From Emticicia sp. BO119 (GTDB taxonomy: Bacteria > Bacteroidota > Bacteroidia > Cytophagales > Spirosomataceae), in assembly GCF_013912375.1 (NCBI RefSeq), contig NZ_JACETV010000003.1, forward strand, positions 496,001 through 560,000: 64,000 nucleotides of DNA, read 5' to 3'. Position 1 is the stretch's first letter. Each line of letters opens with the position of its first letter. Below the pieces are notes generated by a model. It was not told the DNA's origin. It made no database searches and saw nothing but the letters and a program-made list of their open reading frames with translations. This document shows, piece after piece, positions 33,203 through 41,644 of the stretch. The translations under genes and the position numbers were made by a program.

Positions 33203-34735
33203 TTACTGGTCAAGCCGGACAACAAAAATATCCTTATCTGCTTGAGCTGTTTTAGATGTTTGGCCAAATTTGGCAGTACCCCTGTAGTTACCGACAACAT
33301 ATACATTTCCGGTAGTATCAACAGCTATATCTGTTCCTTCGTCTCTTTCTGTGCCACCTGCTGTTTGTACCCATATAAAATTACCAGTAGATTTGTTATA
33401 CTTAGCTATCAGAATATCATATTCATAACTCTCAGGAGTGATAATTTTTGAACTAAATGAAACTGTGCTTGAGTAATGCCCTGTGATATAGACACCTGTA
33501 TCATCAACAGCTATGCCTACACTACCCTCTGTTGATGTTCCACCTGCTGATTTCACCCAAATTATATTACCATTGCCATCATACTTAGTTATAAAGAAAT
33601 CTCGCCCGCCCTGCGAAGCAATAGAAGTTGTACCAAAAGTGATAGTACCAAAAAAAGTACCCGTTATATAAATATTGCCGTCGCCATCAATAGCCAGATT
33701 CTGTCCAATATCATAGTCAGACGCTCCTGCTGTTTGTACCCACTGAAAGTTGCCATTGTTGTCATACTTAGTAAAAAAAATATCACCCCCTCCGTTAGAC
33801 GTTTTTTGTATTTCTCCAAATGTAGCCATTCCTGTAAAATAGCCTGTTACATACACGTTTCCACTATTATCAATGCCAATACCTGACCCGGATTCATTGC
33901 CACCACCACCTGCCGACTGCACCCAATCAAAAGCACCATTGCTATCATACTTAGCTATAAAAATATCATATGTAAAAGACTGTGAAGTAATTGACGTTGC
34001 CCCAAATGTTGCTGTATTAGCATAATTACCCGTGACATATACATTATTACTCTCATCAATTGCTATACTTGTTCCCATTGCATCACCTGCACCACCTACC
34101 TGCTGCACCCAAAGTAAAACACCATTATTAGTATATCCGGCTATAAATACATCATTATTACCTCCGGAAGTAATACTCGATGTGCCAAAAGTAGCTGTTC
34201 CCGAAAAACCGCCTGTGATATAGATATTGCCGCTGGCATCGACCGCTATATCTGATCCATACTCTCCGGCCGTACCTCCTGCCGACTGTGCCCATTGCAC
34301 AACACCGGCTTTATTATACTTGGCTATAAAAATATCACTATGCCCTGATGAGGTTAAAGTAGTGGCTCCAAATGTAACACTCCCCGAATACATACCAACG
34401 ACGTAGAAATTACCGCTACCATCTACAGCTATTGATGGGGTAGAATCAAATAATGACCCTTTTATTGATACCAAAGGTGTTAGATTAGGTGTATAATTGT
34501 TTGGATTCTGATAGCTGCACAACCATTTGCCGTTGGCATAGATACGTAAACATTTAAAGGTAGTATCATAGGCCAGGTCTCCCTCTTGAGGAGAAGGCAG
34601 AGCCAGAATAGCATCATAACTGATCCGGGGGTGAGAGATAACAGGAGTAATGCCCGCAGGTGTAATTGTTACATGCTGGGCTTGTACTTTAGTCAATAAA
34701 CCAATCAGTACACAGCAATAGATGATTTTTTTCAT
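33203..34735 (-). CDS. Exported SBBP-type beta-propeller protein
   Basis: 510 aa. Signal peptide MKKIIYCCVLIGLLTKVQA. The N-terminal module around 40-80 (GDLAYDTTFKCLRIYANGKW) is shared with other surface proteins in the window. From about residue 100 there are eight similar repeats of about 52 residues with the pattern IAVDGSGNVYVTGYFSGTATFG, then a block such as DIFIAKYNKAGVVQWAQSAGG. This is the SBBP (seven-bladed beta-propeller) repeat. Such proteins are typical extracellular T9SS-type cargo or adhesins, but no T9SS C-terminal domain is visible here. Confidence 0.9.
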   Translation of the reverse strand: MKKIIYCCVLIGLLTKVQAQHVTITPAGITPVISHPRISYDAILALPSPQEGDLAYDTTFKCLRIYANGKWLCSYQNPNNYTPNLTPLVSIKGSLFDSTPSIAVDGSGNFYVVGMYSGSVTFGATTLTSSGHSDIFIAKYNKAGVVQWAQSAGGTAGEYGSDIAVDASGNIYITGGFSGTATFGTSSITSGGNNDVFIAGYTNNGVLLWVQQVGGAGDAMGTSIAIDESNNVYVTGNYANTATFGATSITSQSFTYDIFIAKYDSNGAFDWVQSAGGGGNESGSGIGIDNSGNVYVTGYFTGMATFGEIQKTSNGGGDIFFTKYDNNGNFQWVQTAGASDYDIGQNLAIDGDGNIYITGTFFGTITFGTTSIASQGGRDFFITKYDGNGNIIWVKSAGGTSTEGSVGIAVDDTGVYITGHYSSTVSFSSKIITPESYEYDILIAKYNKSTGNFIWVQTAGGTERDEGTDIAVDTTGNVYVVGNYRGTAKFGQTSKTAQADKDIFVVRLDQ

Positions 34736-34960
34736 GCGTTTAATGGTTTGTTTTTAAGTCTGTGAAATGAGAAAACTATAATCAGTACATTAATTTTAGC
34801 AACAAGAATCCTGTAACAGCAATATTAACTCACTGTCAATTGTATGATAAAAAAAAGTCTTGAATACTAATTTAGTCTTGTGGGGTTCGCGCTGCACCCA
34901 TTTCCTGGCACATAATCAGTCACAAAATTATCATAGGAGTCACTTATTTACTCATCGAGC

Positions 34961-36472
34961 CTACCTCAACAAACTAACACCCATATTCAGTCCAAAGCCT
35001 GTAGTGCGATACATAAACAGGTTTTCTAAGGCATGGTGTGAAGATAAAGATACCGATACGGTTGGTTCAAGCCATAAAGCCCAGTGTTCGGCAATGGCTT
35101 TGCTTACCCTGTATCCTAAGCGCGCTTGTAGCAAAGGCTTATTTATAGCGGAAGTCTGAAGACCGAATTTCATTCCTAACGAAAGTGCGTGCATTTTCTT
35201 TACCTCGTAGAGCACATCGCTTTGCAGTTCGAAATACTGCCAGTTTCTGTTTTCATCTTTAGTTGACCTCCCCGGGTTTATCTGAACCGAATTATCATTC
35301 AGAACGGTTACACTTTTCTGAGAATTATCAGTAATACCATAACTGATACGCGATTTCCCTTGAAAATAGCTCATTCCTGTACGTAAATCCATCTTTTTGG
35401 CTAATGGATATACAAACCCCAGTTGCGCCGCAAAACCTAAACGCTGCGAAGAACTGCTAAAGTTATTGACCAGTATCTGGTCTCCCTTATTAGGCGAAAA
35501 CATATAATAACTAAGCGTGGATGATACATTGGCGAATATCTCTGTTGGGGGTATAAACACCAGTCTTCGTTTTTCTTCTTCGGCCACAGATAATTCAGCC
35601 ACAGGTAATTCCGGGGCTTCTAATGGCCTGGCTGTTACGGCTAATTGTTGTACCTCTTTTCCATTAAGGGTATTGATATTCGGAAACAAGGTATCCTTTA
35701 CTACTAACACCGGGTTTGCTTCATTTGCTAAAGCATCCGCACTACCCACAGGTTGATCTGGAACAGGATTAACCGCCAATTTAGGTTCACCTGTTTTCTC
35801 TTCTGCAATAGTTTTAGCTGTTTCTTTTGCCTGCCTATCGTCATTGTGTGCCAATACTGCTTTCTCTGTTTCATATGGCTTTGTCTCTGTTATAACAGAT
35901 TTCTCAGTTCCTGATTCCTGAGTAACAGGGTTCACAGCAATAATCGGTTTGTTTTCTTCCTGATTCTTTTTTTCAACAGATACTTTAGCTATTGTTTCTT
36001 GGGTATCTGTTGTTGCTAACTGTGTTTTTTTCAGACCTGGTGTCTGTGCGGCAACCCTGTTCTTTTGGTTGCCAATCGTTTCTGTTGAGGCTAATGGCTT
36101 TGGTTCATTATTCACAGGATTTCCTGTTTTGATACCAGTTGCGGTGTTTGAAGCAACAGTATTATCTTTTTGGGTTAAGTCTGGCTTTCTGGGTTGCGAT
36201 GTAATCTCATTCGGTTGCTTAGGCAAATCACCTGTCCGGACAGTATGATCCGGTTGTATGAAAAAATAGACCCCCAATAGCAAGCCTAACAAGACAGTTG
36301 CTGCAATGCCCACAGGACCGCGCATATTGCTCCACCATACAATAAAAGGCCGTTCCTTTTCAGGTTTTATGCGCGCCTGAATCTTTTCCCATAGCATATC
36401 GTCAGGCATTTCGTCAAAATTCCCGAAACGCTTCCGATACTCATTTTCCAAGTTTTCATCAAAATTTTCCAT
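34961..36472 (-). CDS. Anti-sigma-like protein with C-terminal outer-membrane-barrel-like domain
   Basis: 503 aa. Residues 1-50 form an acidic cytoplasmic segment (RKRFGNFDEMPDDMLWEKIQ), followed by a single transmembrane helix at 51-72 (GPVGIAATVLLGLLLGVYFF). A long Pro/Thr/Lys/Glu-rich linker runs from about 75 to 310. The last ~190 residues alternate like beta-barrel strands (SSTLSYYMFSPNKGD, LGFAAQLGFVYPLAKKMDLR). The gene is 11 bp downstream of an ECF sigma gene, so the N-terminal part is the probable anti-sigma factor. Joining it to a periplasm-spanning linker and barrel is unusual and suggests envelope sensing. Confidence 0.75.
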   Translation of the reverse strand: MENFDENLENEYRKRFGNFDEMPDDMLWEKIQARIKPEKERPFIVWWSNMRGPVGIAATVLLGLLLGVYFFIQPDHTVRTGDLPKQPNEITSQPRKPDLTQKDNTVASNTATGIKTGNPVNNEPKPLASTETIGNQKNRVAAQTPGLKKTQLATTDTQETIAKVSVEKKNQEENKPIIAVNPVTQESGTEKSVITETKPYETEKAVLAHNDDRQAKETAKTIAEEKTGEPKLAVNPVPDQPVGSADALANEANPVLVVKDTLFPNINTLNGKEVQQLAVTARPLEAPELPVAELSVAEEEKRRLVFIPPTEIFANVSSTLSYYMFSPNKGDQILVNNFSSSSQRLGFAAQLGFVYPLAKKMDLRTGMSYFQGKSRISYGITDNSQKSVTVLNDNSVQINPGRSTKDENRNWQYFELQSDVLYEVKKMHALSLGMKFGLQTSAINKPLLQARLGYRVSKAIAEHWALWLEPTVSVSLSSHHALENLFMYRTTGFGLNMGVSLLR

Positions 36473-36483
36473 CTTTTATCTGG

Positions 36484-37032
36484 CTAATCAATGGCTACTC
36501 CAATGGTCTGTAATTTTTTTTTAAGCACTTTCTTTGCAAAGAATAGTTGAGACTTAGAAGTGCCTTCTGAAATCTTCATCATCTCTGCTATTTCCTGATG
36601 GCTATAGCCATCAATAACATATAGGTTAAACACCATACGAGCCCCGTCTGGCAGTTCGTTCACCGCACTCAATAGTTCCTGATTACTCATCTGCGAAATC
36701 ACCGATTCACTCTGCCAGTCTGACGGCATGGCTTCGGGTATTTCGCTTATATCCACCAGGTTGACCTTCTTGTGGTAATAGTCAATGCACACATTTACTA
36801 CTACCCGGCGGATCCATGCACTTAGCTGGTCTGCACTACGCAATTCTTTCAGGTTAAGGAATATCTTTACGAAAGCGTCCTGAAAAATATCTTCGGCATC
36901 TTCTTTATTTTGTGCATACCTTCGGCAAATGCCAAAAAAGCGACCCTTATACTGGTGGTAAAGAGCCGCCTGTGCTTTAGAATCTCTTCTTAAGCACCCT
37001 TCTAAGAGTTCAAGGTCACTTTTTGTTTGCAC
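36484..37032 (-). CDS. ECF-type RNA polymerase sigma factor
   Basis: 182 aa, full ECF size. Region 2 is visible as LYHQYKGRFFGICRRYAQNK with EDIFQDAFVKIFLNL, and the -10-binding segment as LSAWIRRVVVNVCIDYYHKK. Region 4 is LPDGARMVFNLYVIDGYSHQ with HTH EIAEMMKISEGTSKSQLFFA. It is transcribed with the membrane-anchored protein immediately downstream, the usual sigma/anti-sigma order in Bacteroidota. Its regulon probably covers envelope functions; target promoters are unknown. Confidence 0.95.
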   Translation of the reverse strand: MQTKSDLELLEGCLRRDSKAQAALYHQYKGRFFGICRRYAQNKEDAEDIFQDAFVKIFLNLKELRSADQLSAWIRRVVVNVCIDYYHKKVNLVDISEIPEAMPSDWQSESVISQMSNQELLSAVNELPDGARMVFNLYVIDGYSHQEIAEMMKISEGTSKSQLFFAKKVLKKKLQTIGVAID

Positions 37033-37107
37033 AAAAGCTGGTAAAAATCGAGGCTAATAATAATTTATTTAGATGGCCGCTAAGCAGTGTGAAATATGAA
37101 TGAGGAT

Positions 37108-37174
37108 TGACGAATTAGCGAATAATTCTTATTGCTTTGAGAGATTTGCTAATTCACAATTCACTAATTCGTCA
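37108..37174. repeat. 16-bp inverted repeat with repeated GAATTAG words
   Basis: TGACGAATTAGCGAAT (37108-37123) mirrors ATTCACTAATTCGTCA (37159-37174) with one mismatch. The loop also contains GCTAATTC, so several ATTCRCTAATTCGT-like words lie in a 70-bp stretch between two minus-strand genes. A terminator or REP-like element are possible. Confidence 0.5.
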
Positions 37175-37181
37175 TTCACTA

Positions 37182-38129
37182 TTAATTAAAATTCACTGTA
37201 ACTTTCGCTTTGATAAAAAGTCTTTCAGAGCGATACAAAGCATATTCAAAACTTTGCTGGCCTTTATAAGGCTCTGTTAATTTATACATAATCATTGGGC
37301 GTGTACCCAACGTTTTGTCGATTCTGAGTGTCCCGACAGCCGGATTGGTCAGAATCCTCAACTCGGCATCTTTATACAAGCTACATAACCTGTCGTTCTG
37401 TAATACATCCAATTGTAATTCTGAATTAGGCGTATAGCTCAGGATATTAATAATATCGTCAATGATACCATTCATACACTCTGCCGACTCAGCTATTTTC
37501 AGGTCAACCGAAGCCACAGGGTTCTTTTTAGTATTGATCCCTACCCGATAGAACAAAATGTCATCTCCTGCATAATCTTTGTTGGGTGTGTAGACAATGC
37601 GCTGATTCACTACTTCTGCCTTACCGTTTTTTGGAGGAATCTCAATTACCAACGAGTTATCTGCAATTGAGCTACAGGTTTTGTCATTCAGCATGACATT
37701 GATTTCAATGCTCTTTTCAGACTCCACCTTCGCATTATCCCCTAAGGCCCCTGCATAGCAAGGTAAATCTGAGGGATTGCTGACAAAGTTGATTTTTACT
37801 TCTTCTGTGATGCTTCCTCCGGTAGGGGTTTTACCTTCCACAGAGAAAGCATCAGAGGTAGCCAGCCTGTTGGTTGGGCGATAGAAAATGAATCCGTTTT
37901 CTATAAATTTCGCTTCACCATTTTTGGGCAACTGGCTAATCGAAAGAGAAGTAGCTTCCTTTAGTTCAGCAAACGCAGTGGGGTCTATGGTAAGATTATT
38001 CTCCTGCAATGTAAAGAAAGTGTTAGCCGGATTTTCGTCTTCGAGTGTCGGGCCTATTGCATCTTCCTTAGCGATATCGCAAGAAATTACTGTCACCAAT
38101 AATATAAGTATATATAATTTCCGAAGCAT
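37182..38129 (-). CDS. Ig-like/cadherin-like lipoprotein
   Basis: 315 aa. The lipobox (MLRKLYILILLVTVISC) gives a lipidated Cys. The mature protein has three repeats of about 90 residues with the pattern DVLQNDRLC..., NGKAEVVNQRIVYTPNKDYA and GDDILFYRVGINTK, like the bacterial Ig-like/cadherin-like tandem domains (VNDxxxT...YTPNxxFxGxDxFxY). Likely outer-membrane-attached adhesin or structural lipoprotein. Paired Cys residues (C133, C158) may form disulfides. Independent of the sigma gene, separated by a hairpin. Confidence 0.85.
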   Translation of the reverse strand: MLRKLYILILLVTVISCDIAKEDAIGPTLEDENPANTFFTLQENNLTIDPTAFAELKEATSLSISQLPKNGEAKFIENGFIFYRPTNRLATSDAFSVEGKTPTGGSITEEVKINFVSNPSDLPCYAGALGDNAKVESEKSIEINVMLNDKTCSSIADNSLVIEIPPKNGKAEVVNQRIVYTPNKDYAGDDILFYRVGINTKKNPVASVDLKIAESAECMNGIIDDIINILSYTPNSELQLDVLQNDRLCSLYKDAELRILTNPAVGTLRIDKTLGTRPMIMYKLTEPYKGQQSFEYALYRSERLFIKAKVTVNFN

Positions 38130-38474
38130 TTTTCTGGTTAATTACAGTCTTGACTGCCAAGGTCTTGAAAAGGTTGTAATGAATGTAAAAAAAAATTATG
38201 TTTATTTAAAATTTAGTGCTGGATATATTTAATAAAAGAAACCTTAACAATGCCCGCTCAAAATTGTTATATTTAAATTATACTGTTCAGGAATTTCGAT
38301 GTATATTCAATCATTTGTCAAATTCCTTTCCATTTTTTGTTTTCTGTTGTAAAGAAAGTGCTTTCCGCTGGGGTTATCTAACTGCCTGTTTATAATAAGC
38401 CCTGTTTAATTAATCAGTTTTTTACCTAATATCTGATAAGTCCATTATTCATGAGTTCATAAACCGCATCAGCC
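38130..38474. other. Intergenic stretch between divergent genes
   Basis: No gene seen. A TAnnTTTG element is not obvious for either neighbour. The minus strand has AACC and AGTC separated by about 18 bp before the Ig-like gene, a weak resemblance to ECF promoters. Confidence 0.35.
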
Positions 38475-40139
38475 ATGAAAAAAACATTTTTACTTATTCT
38501 TTGCTTACTGGTTTTTAGTCAGTTAGTTATTGCACAGACTGTCACATTGGCTACCACAACAGCTAACCCTACAAAGGGTACAGTTTACTTCAATAACAGC
38601 ACCAATCAACTCCAATACTGGAATGGCACAGCCTGGCTTTCCATTACAAATGCCGCCTCTGCCACTGGCTGGGCACTGAACGGAACTAATATTTATAAAA
38701 CCAATACTGGTAATGTGGGCATTGGTACATCAACACCTGGCAGACCACTAACAGTGGTAAGTAGTGGGATAGGAATAAGCCAGGAAACCGCCGATGGAGA
38801 GACCAGAGTTGGTTTTTATACAAGTTCAGGTGGTGCTTATGTTCAGACACATACGCCTCATGATCTGAAATTTGCCACTGATAATTCCAGCACAAAAATG
38901 ATTTTACAACATAGTACGGGCAATTTTGGTGTAGGTACTTCAAGTCCTACCAACAAATTACAAGTCGGGTCAGTAGGCCCAACCGGATTTGCCGGAAATC
39001 ATATTGCCTTTGGTAATGGAACACATGCCGGAGCATTTTACCAATCAAGTACCACAAGTGCATGGGTCTCTTCGGTTGATATTGTTCTGCGGCCGCGCTA
39101 TCCTTCAGGTGGCTATGTCGGTATCAATGTAGCAAACCCTGCTAACTTATTACAAATCGGTTCAATGGGTTCAACCGGCTATGCAGGCAATGATATTGCC
39201 TTTGGCAATGGCACAAATGCCGCTGGCATTTCTCAGTCAAACGGAGGGCTTTCAATAGCTTCAACCACTGACATTCTTTTCAGAGCTAACAATAATAGTA
39301 CTGTAGTAGGTATAGGCGGTGGTCGGGTTGGCATAAACACCCTTACCCCAAGAGGCCCATTGGATGTGATAGGTTCGTCTTCTGTTCAACCACCTTTTAT
39401 ATACTTAAAGCGTAATTCTAATACAGGTAGCTATACATTAACCAATTCTTCCAGTGATGCAGCTGCTATTTCAATTTATGCGGAGTGGGGTGTTTGTGCC
39501 ATACAATTTGTGGCTATATCAGATGCACGTATCAAAAACGTTGTCGGTATCAGCAATTCAGAAAAGGATTTAGCCACCATCAGAGCCTTGGAGATAACAG
39601 ATTATACCATGAAAGACTATCTACAACATGGTAATAAGGTGTATAAAAAAGTGATAGCACAACAGGTAGAAAAGGTATATCCGCAAGCAGTCAGTAAAGA
39701 CAAAGATATTATTCCTGATATTTATACATTGGCTCAGAATGTTGTTTTTGACCAAACAAACAAGACACTTAAATGTACATTGGCAAAGCCATACGCTATA
39801 AAGGTTGGTGAAAAACTCCAGTTTATTCACCCTGAAAAAGGCAAGCTCAAAGCCGAAGTGATTGAAGTTTCGGGCAATGGTTTTACTGTAAAAGACTGGG
39901 AACACCCCACTGATAATATATTTGTATATGGCAGAGAAGTAACCGATTTCCGTAGTGTGGATTACGAAGCTATTTCGATGTTGGGTATCAGTGCCATTCA
40001 GCAACTGGCTAAAGAAAATGACGAATTAAAAACTAAGAATAAAGAAACCGACAAGCGAATTGAGCTATTAACTGCCCGAATGGAAGCACTTGAGGCAGCC
40101 CTTGGAGCGCAGTTGGGGAAAGCACCGACAGGGAAATAA
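38475..40139 (+). CDS. Exported tail-fibre-like protein with S74 chaperone domain
   Basis: 554 aa. Signal peptide MKKTFLLILCLLVFSQLVIA. The N-terminal module (KGTVYFNNSTNQLQYWNGTA) is shared with other surface proteins. Repeated IGTSTPGRPLTV/IGSMGSTGYAGNDIAFGNGT turns form a tail-fibre-like shaft. At about 350-420 the intramolecular chaperone (peptidase S74) domain appears as SDARIKNVVGISNSEKDLAT with the conserved Gln-rich IAQQVEKVYPQAV. A coiled coil closes the protein (LKTKNKETDKRIELLTARME). These domains trimerise and self-cleave in phage fibres; here the gene has no phage neighbours, so it is a cellular surface protein. Confidence 0.9.
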   Translation: MKKTFLLILCLLVFSQLVIAQTVTLATTTANPTKGTVYFNNSTNQLQYWNGTAWLSITNAASATGWALNGTNIYKTNTGNVGIGTSTPGRPLTVVSSGIGISQETADGETRVGFYTSSGGAYVQTHTPHDLKFATDNSSTKMILQHSTGNFGVGTSSPTNKLQVGSVGPTGFAGNHIAFGNGTHAGAFYQSSTTSAWVSSVDIVLRPRYPSGGYVGINVANPANLLQIGSMGSTGYAGNDIAFGNGTNAAGISQSNGGLSIASTTDILFRANNNSTVVGIGGGRVGINTLTPRGPLDVIGSSSVQPPFIYLKRNSNTGSYTLTNSSSDAAAISIYAEWGVCAIQFVAISDARIKNVVGISNSEKDLATIRALEITDYTMKDYLQHGNKVYKKVIAQQVEKVYPQAVSKDKDIIPDIYTLAQNVVFDQTNKTLKCTLAKPYAIKVGEKLQFIHPEKGKLKAEVIEVSGNGFTVKDWEHPTDNIFVYGREVTDFRSVDYEAISMLGISAIQQLAKENDELKTKNKETDKRIELLTARMEALEAALGAQLGKAPTGK

Positions 40140-40250
40140 GAATTGTGTGTATTGCTCTTGTACTGCTTTTGGCCAAACGGCTGGCCCTCTGTTCAAACAG
40201 TGGGCTATGCCGAAACCAATCATATACACATTCACTCAGTTTCGTCACTA

Positions 40251-40282
40251 TTGGCAAATGTAACATTTCAATCGTACCTTTG
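40251..40282 (+). promoter_or_regulatory. Promoter of polytopic membrane protein gene
   Basis: TTG at 40251-40253, a 21-nt spacer and TACCTTTG at 40275-40282 match the Bacteroidota -33/-7 consensus. The ATG at 40307 is 24 bp downstream, implying a very short leader. Confidence 0.6.
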
Positions 40283-40306
40283 CGAACCAAATAAAAAACA
40301 ATACCG

Positions 40307-41548
40307 ATGTCTGTAGTTTTAGGGAAAGTATCTATCTCTCTTTTGTTAAGTCTTTTTACTATTATTTTACTCTACAAAAAAGAAAAAATTAATGGTTTTT
40401 TATCAGTAAATAGTCATTTAGCTATCATCGGTGCCTGGTTTGGGTTGCGTTTGCTGCCTTTTTGTATGGTTTATGTTTTTCTGAATTTTAGTGTAAAGTC
40501 TGACGTCATCTTTTTTTATGACACCGCCCGACAAGCCCTAAAAGGAATGGTAGTCTACCGTGATTTCTGGCAACCCTACTCTCCTCTGTTCCCCTATCTG
40601 AATGCCGTCACTTTAGCCATTGTCGACTCTCCTAAATCTATCATTTTTCTGATGATGATCTACGAATTGATCGCTATCTATCTTACCAAAGCCATGTTTA
40701 GTAATAAATACACTGTTTTTTATATAGTGCTTTACCTGGCTCTACCCGCACCATTTATCTTTCTGTTATTTGGCGGACAGGAAGACATATTTCTGTGGCT
40801 ATTTATTGCCTGGGGCATCTGGTATTATAAAAAATCTGGCAATGCGATTCATATCGGATTTATATTAGGTCTGGGTATATTATGCACAAAAATACTGCTT
40901 ATTATTCCTATAGCCCTTTTGTTGATTTTTTCCAGACTCAGAGGCAAGATTTTAACCGGTCTTTTAATTGTTGGTATTCCTTCTGTTGCTATTATGCTAT
41001 ATCTGGTTGGAGAAAAAATCCTGGCTCCGCTTCAGTTAGGCGATTTGCCCTTTGCTCCTAATCTGGTGAGTATCCTGAGTCCGGTTATTGGCGGTGTACA
41101 GCCCCAAAGTAAACTGCTTAACTGGGGGGGGCTGTTGATTATTCTGGCGGGGGCTTTCTATTACCTCAAAAATCTTAAACCTTATAGCGAAACCCGTTTA
41201 CTGGTTTTTGCTTTTATACTTACCAATATGATTACGATTATCGTACATAAAAATTCATTACCGAATTATTTATATACGATTCTGCTACCAGTTATTTATT
41301 TCTTTGGGGAGTCGTTTAAAACCAGACAATGGGTATTGATGATACTCCTGAATATCATTGGGGCTGTTCACCCCTCTTTATGGTATTATTTAGGCGGGAA
41401 ATACTATGATTCGTTCATTGGATGGAATATGCTTAATGTGCTGGAATACCTCTTGCAGATTGTGTACTTAGGGCTATGCATCTATTTTGTATATTTCCTG
41501 AGCCAGTTGTCATCAGGAAAAATCAAAACGCCATCGATTGGGGAGTAA
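40307..41548 (+). CDS. Polytopic membrane protein, GT87/DUF2029-like
   Basis: 413 aa, about 11-12 membrane helices. Beyond the first helix the loop DTARQALKGMVVYRDFWQPY looks like the first periplasmic loop of C-type glycosyltransferases (DUF2029/GT87), where an Asp is catalytic. QPYSPLFPYLNAVTL follows. Such enzymes use polyprenyl-phospho-sugars to build surface glycans. It has its own promoter and ends at a long hairpin shared with a convergent GT2 gene, suggesting a glycan locus. Substrate unknown. Confidence 0.75.
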   Translation: MSVVLGKVSISLLLSLFTIILLYKKEKINGFLSVNSHLAIIGAWFGLRLLPFCMVYVFLNFSVKSDVIFFYDTARQALKGMVVYRDFWQPYSPLFPYLNAVTLAIVDSPKSIIFLMMIYELIAIYLTKAMFSNKYTVFYIVLYLALPAPFIFLLFGGQEDIFLWLFIAWGIWYYKKSGNAIHIGFILGLGILCTKILLIIPIALLLIFSRLRGKILTGLLIVGIPSVAIMLYLVGEKILAPLQLGDLPFAPNLVSILSPVIGGVQPQSKLLNWGGLLIILAGAFYYLKNLKPYSETRLLVFAFILTNMITIIVHKNSLPNYLYTILLPVIYFFGESFKTRQWVLMILLNIIGAVHPSLWYYLGGKYYDSFIGWNMLNVLEYLLQIVYLGLCIYFVYFLSQLSSGKIKTPSIGE

Positions 41549-41550
41549 AG

Positions 41551-41640
41551 TATATTTTGCAACAAAGAAATTGCCACCATGTACACAATGTTACACAATC
41601 AGTTGATATAGTCAAATTGTGTACATTGTTGCAAAATATA
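41551..41640. terminator. 90-nt long hairpin between convergent genes
   Basis: Outer arms TATATTTTGCAACAA (41551-41565) and TTGTTGCAAAATATA (41626-41640) pair perfectly over 15 bp, and inner arms TGTACACAAT (41580-41589) and ATTGTGTACA (41616-41625) over 10 bp. Placed between the GT87-like and GT2 stops, it probably terminates both. The left half also contains the dispersed repeat (41565-41599). Confidence 0.7.
41565..41599 (-). repeat. Dispersed intergenic repeat copy B
   Basis: On the minus strand it reads ATTGTGTAACATTG, then TGTACATGGTGGCAATTTCT and TTG. It matches copy A (7371-7416) with one mismatch in each block. It lies within the left arm and inner stem of the long hairpin. Confidence 0.6.
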
Positions 41641-41644
41641 TAGA

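Noticed and set aside
33067-33255. 62-codon plus-strand frame upstream of the SBBP gene's end
   Set aside because: Overlaps the SBBP gene antisense and has no signal, domain or promoter.
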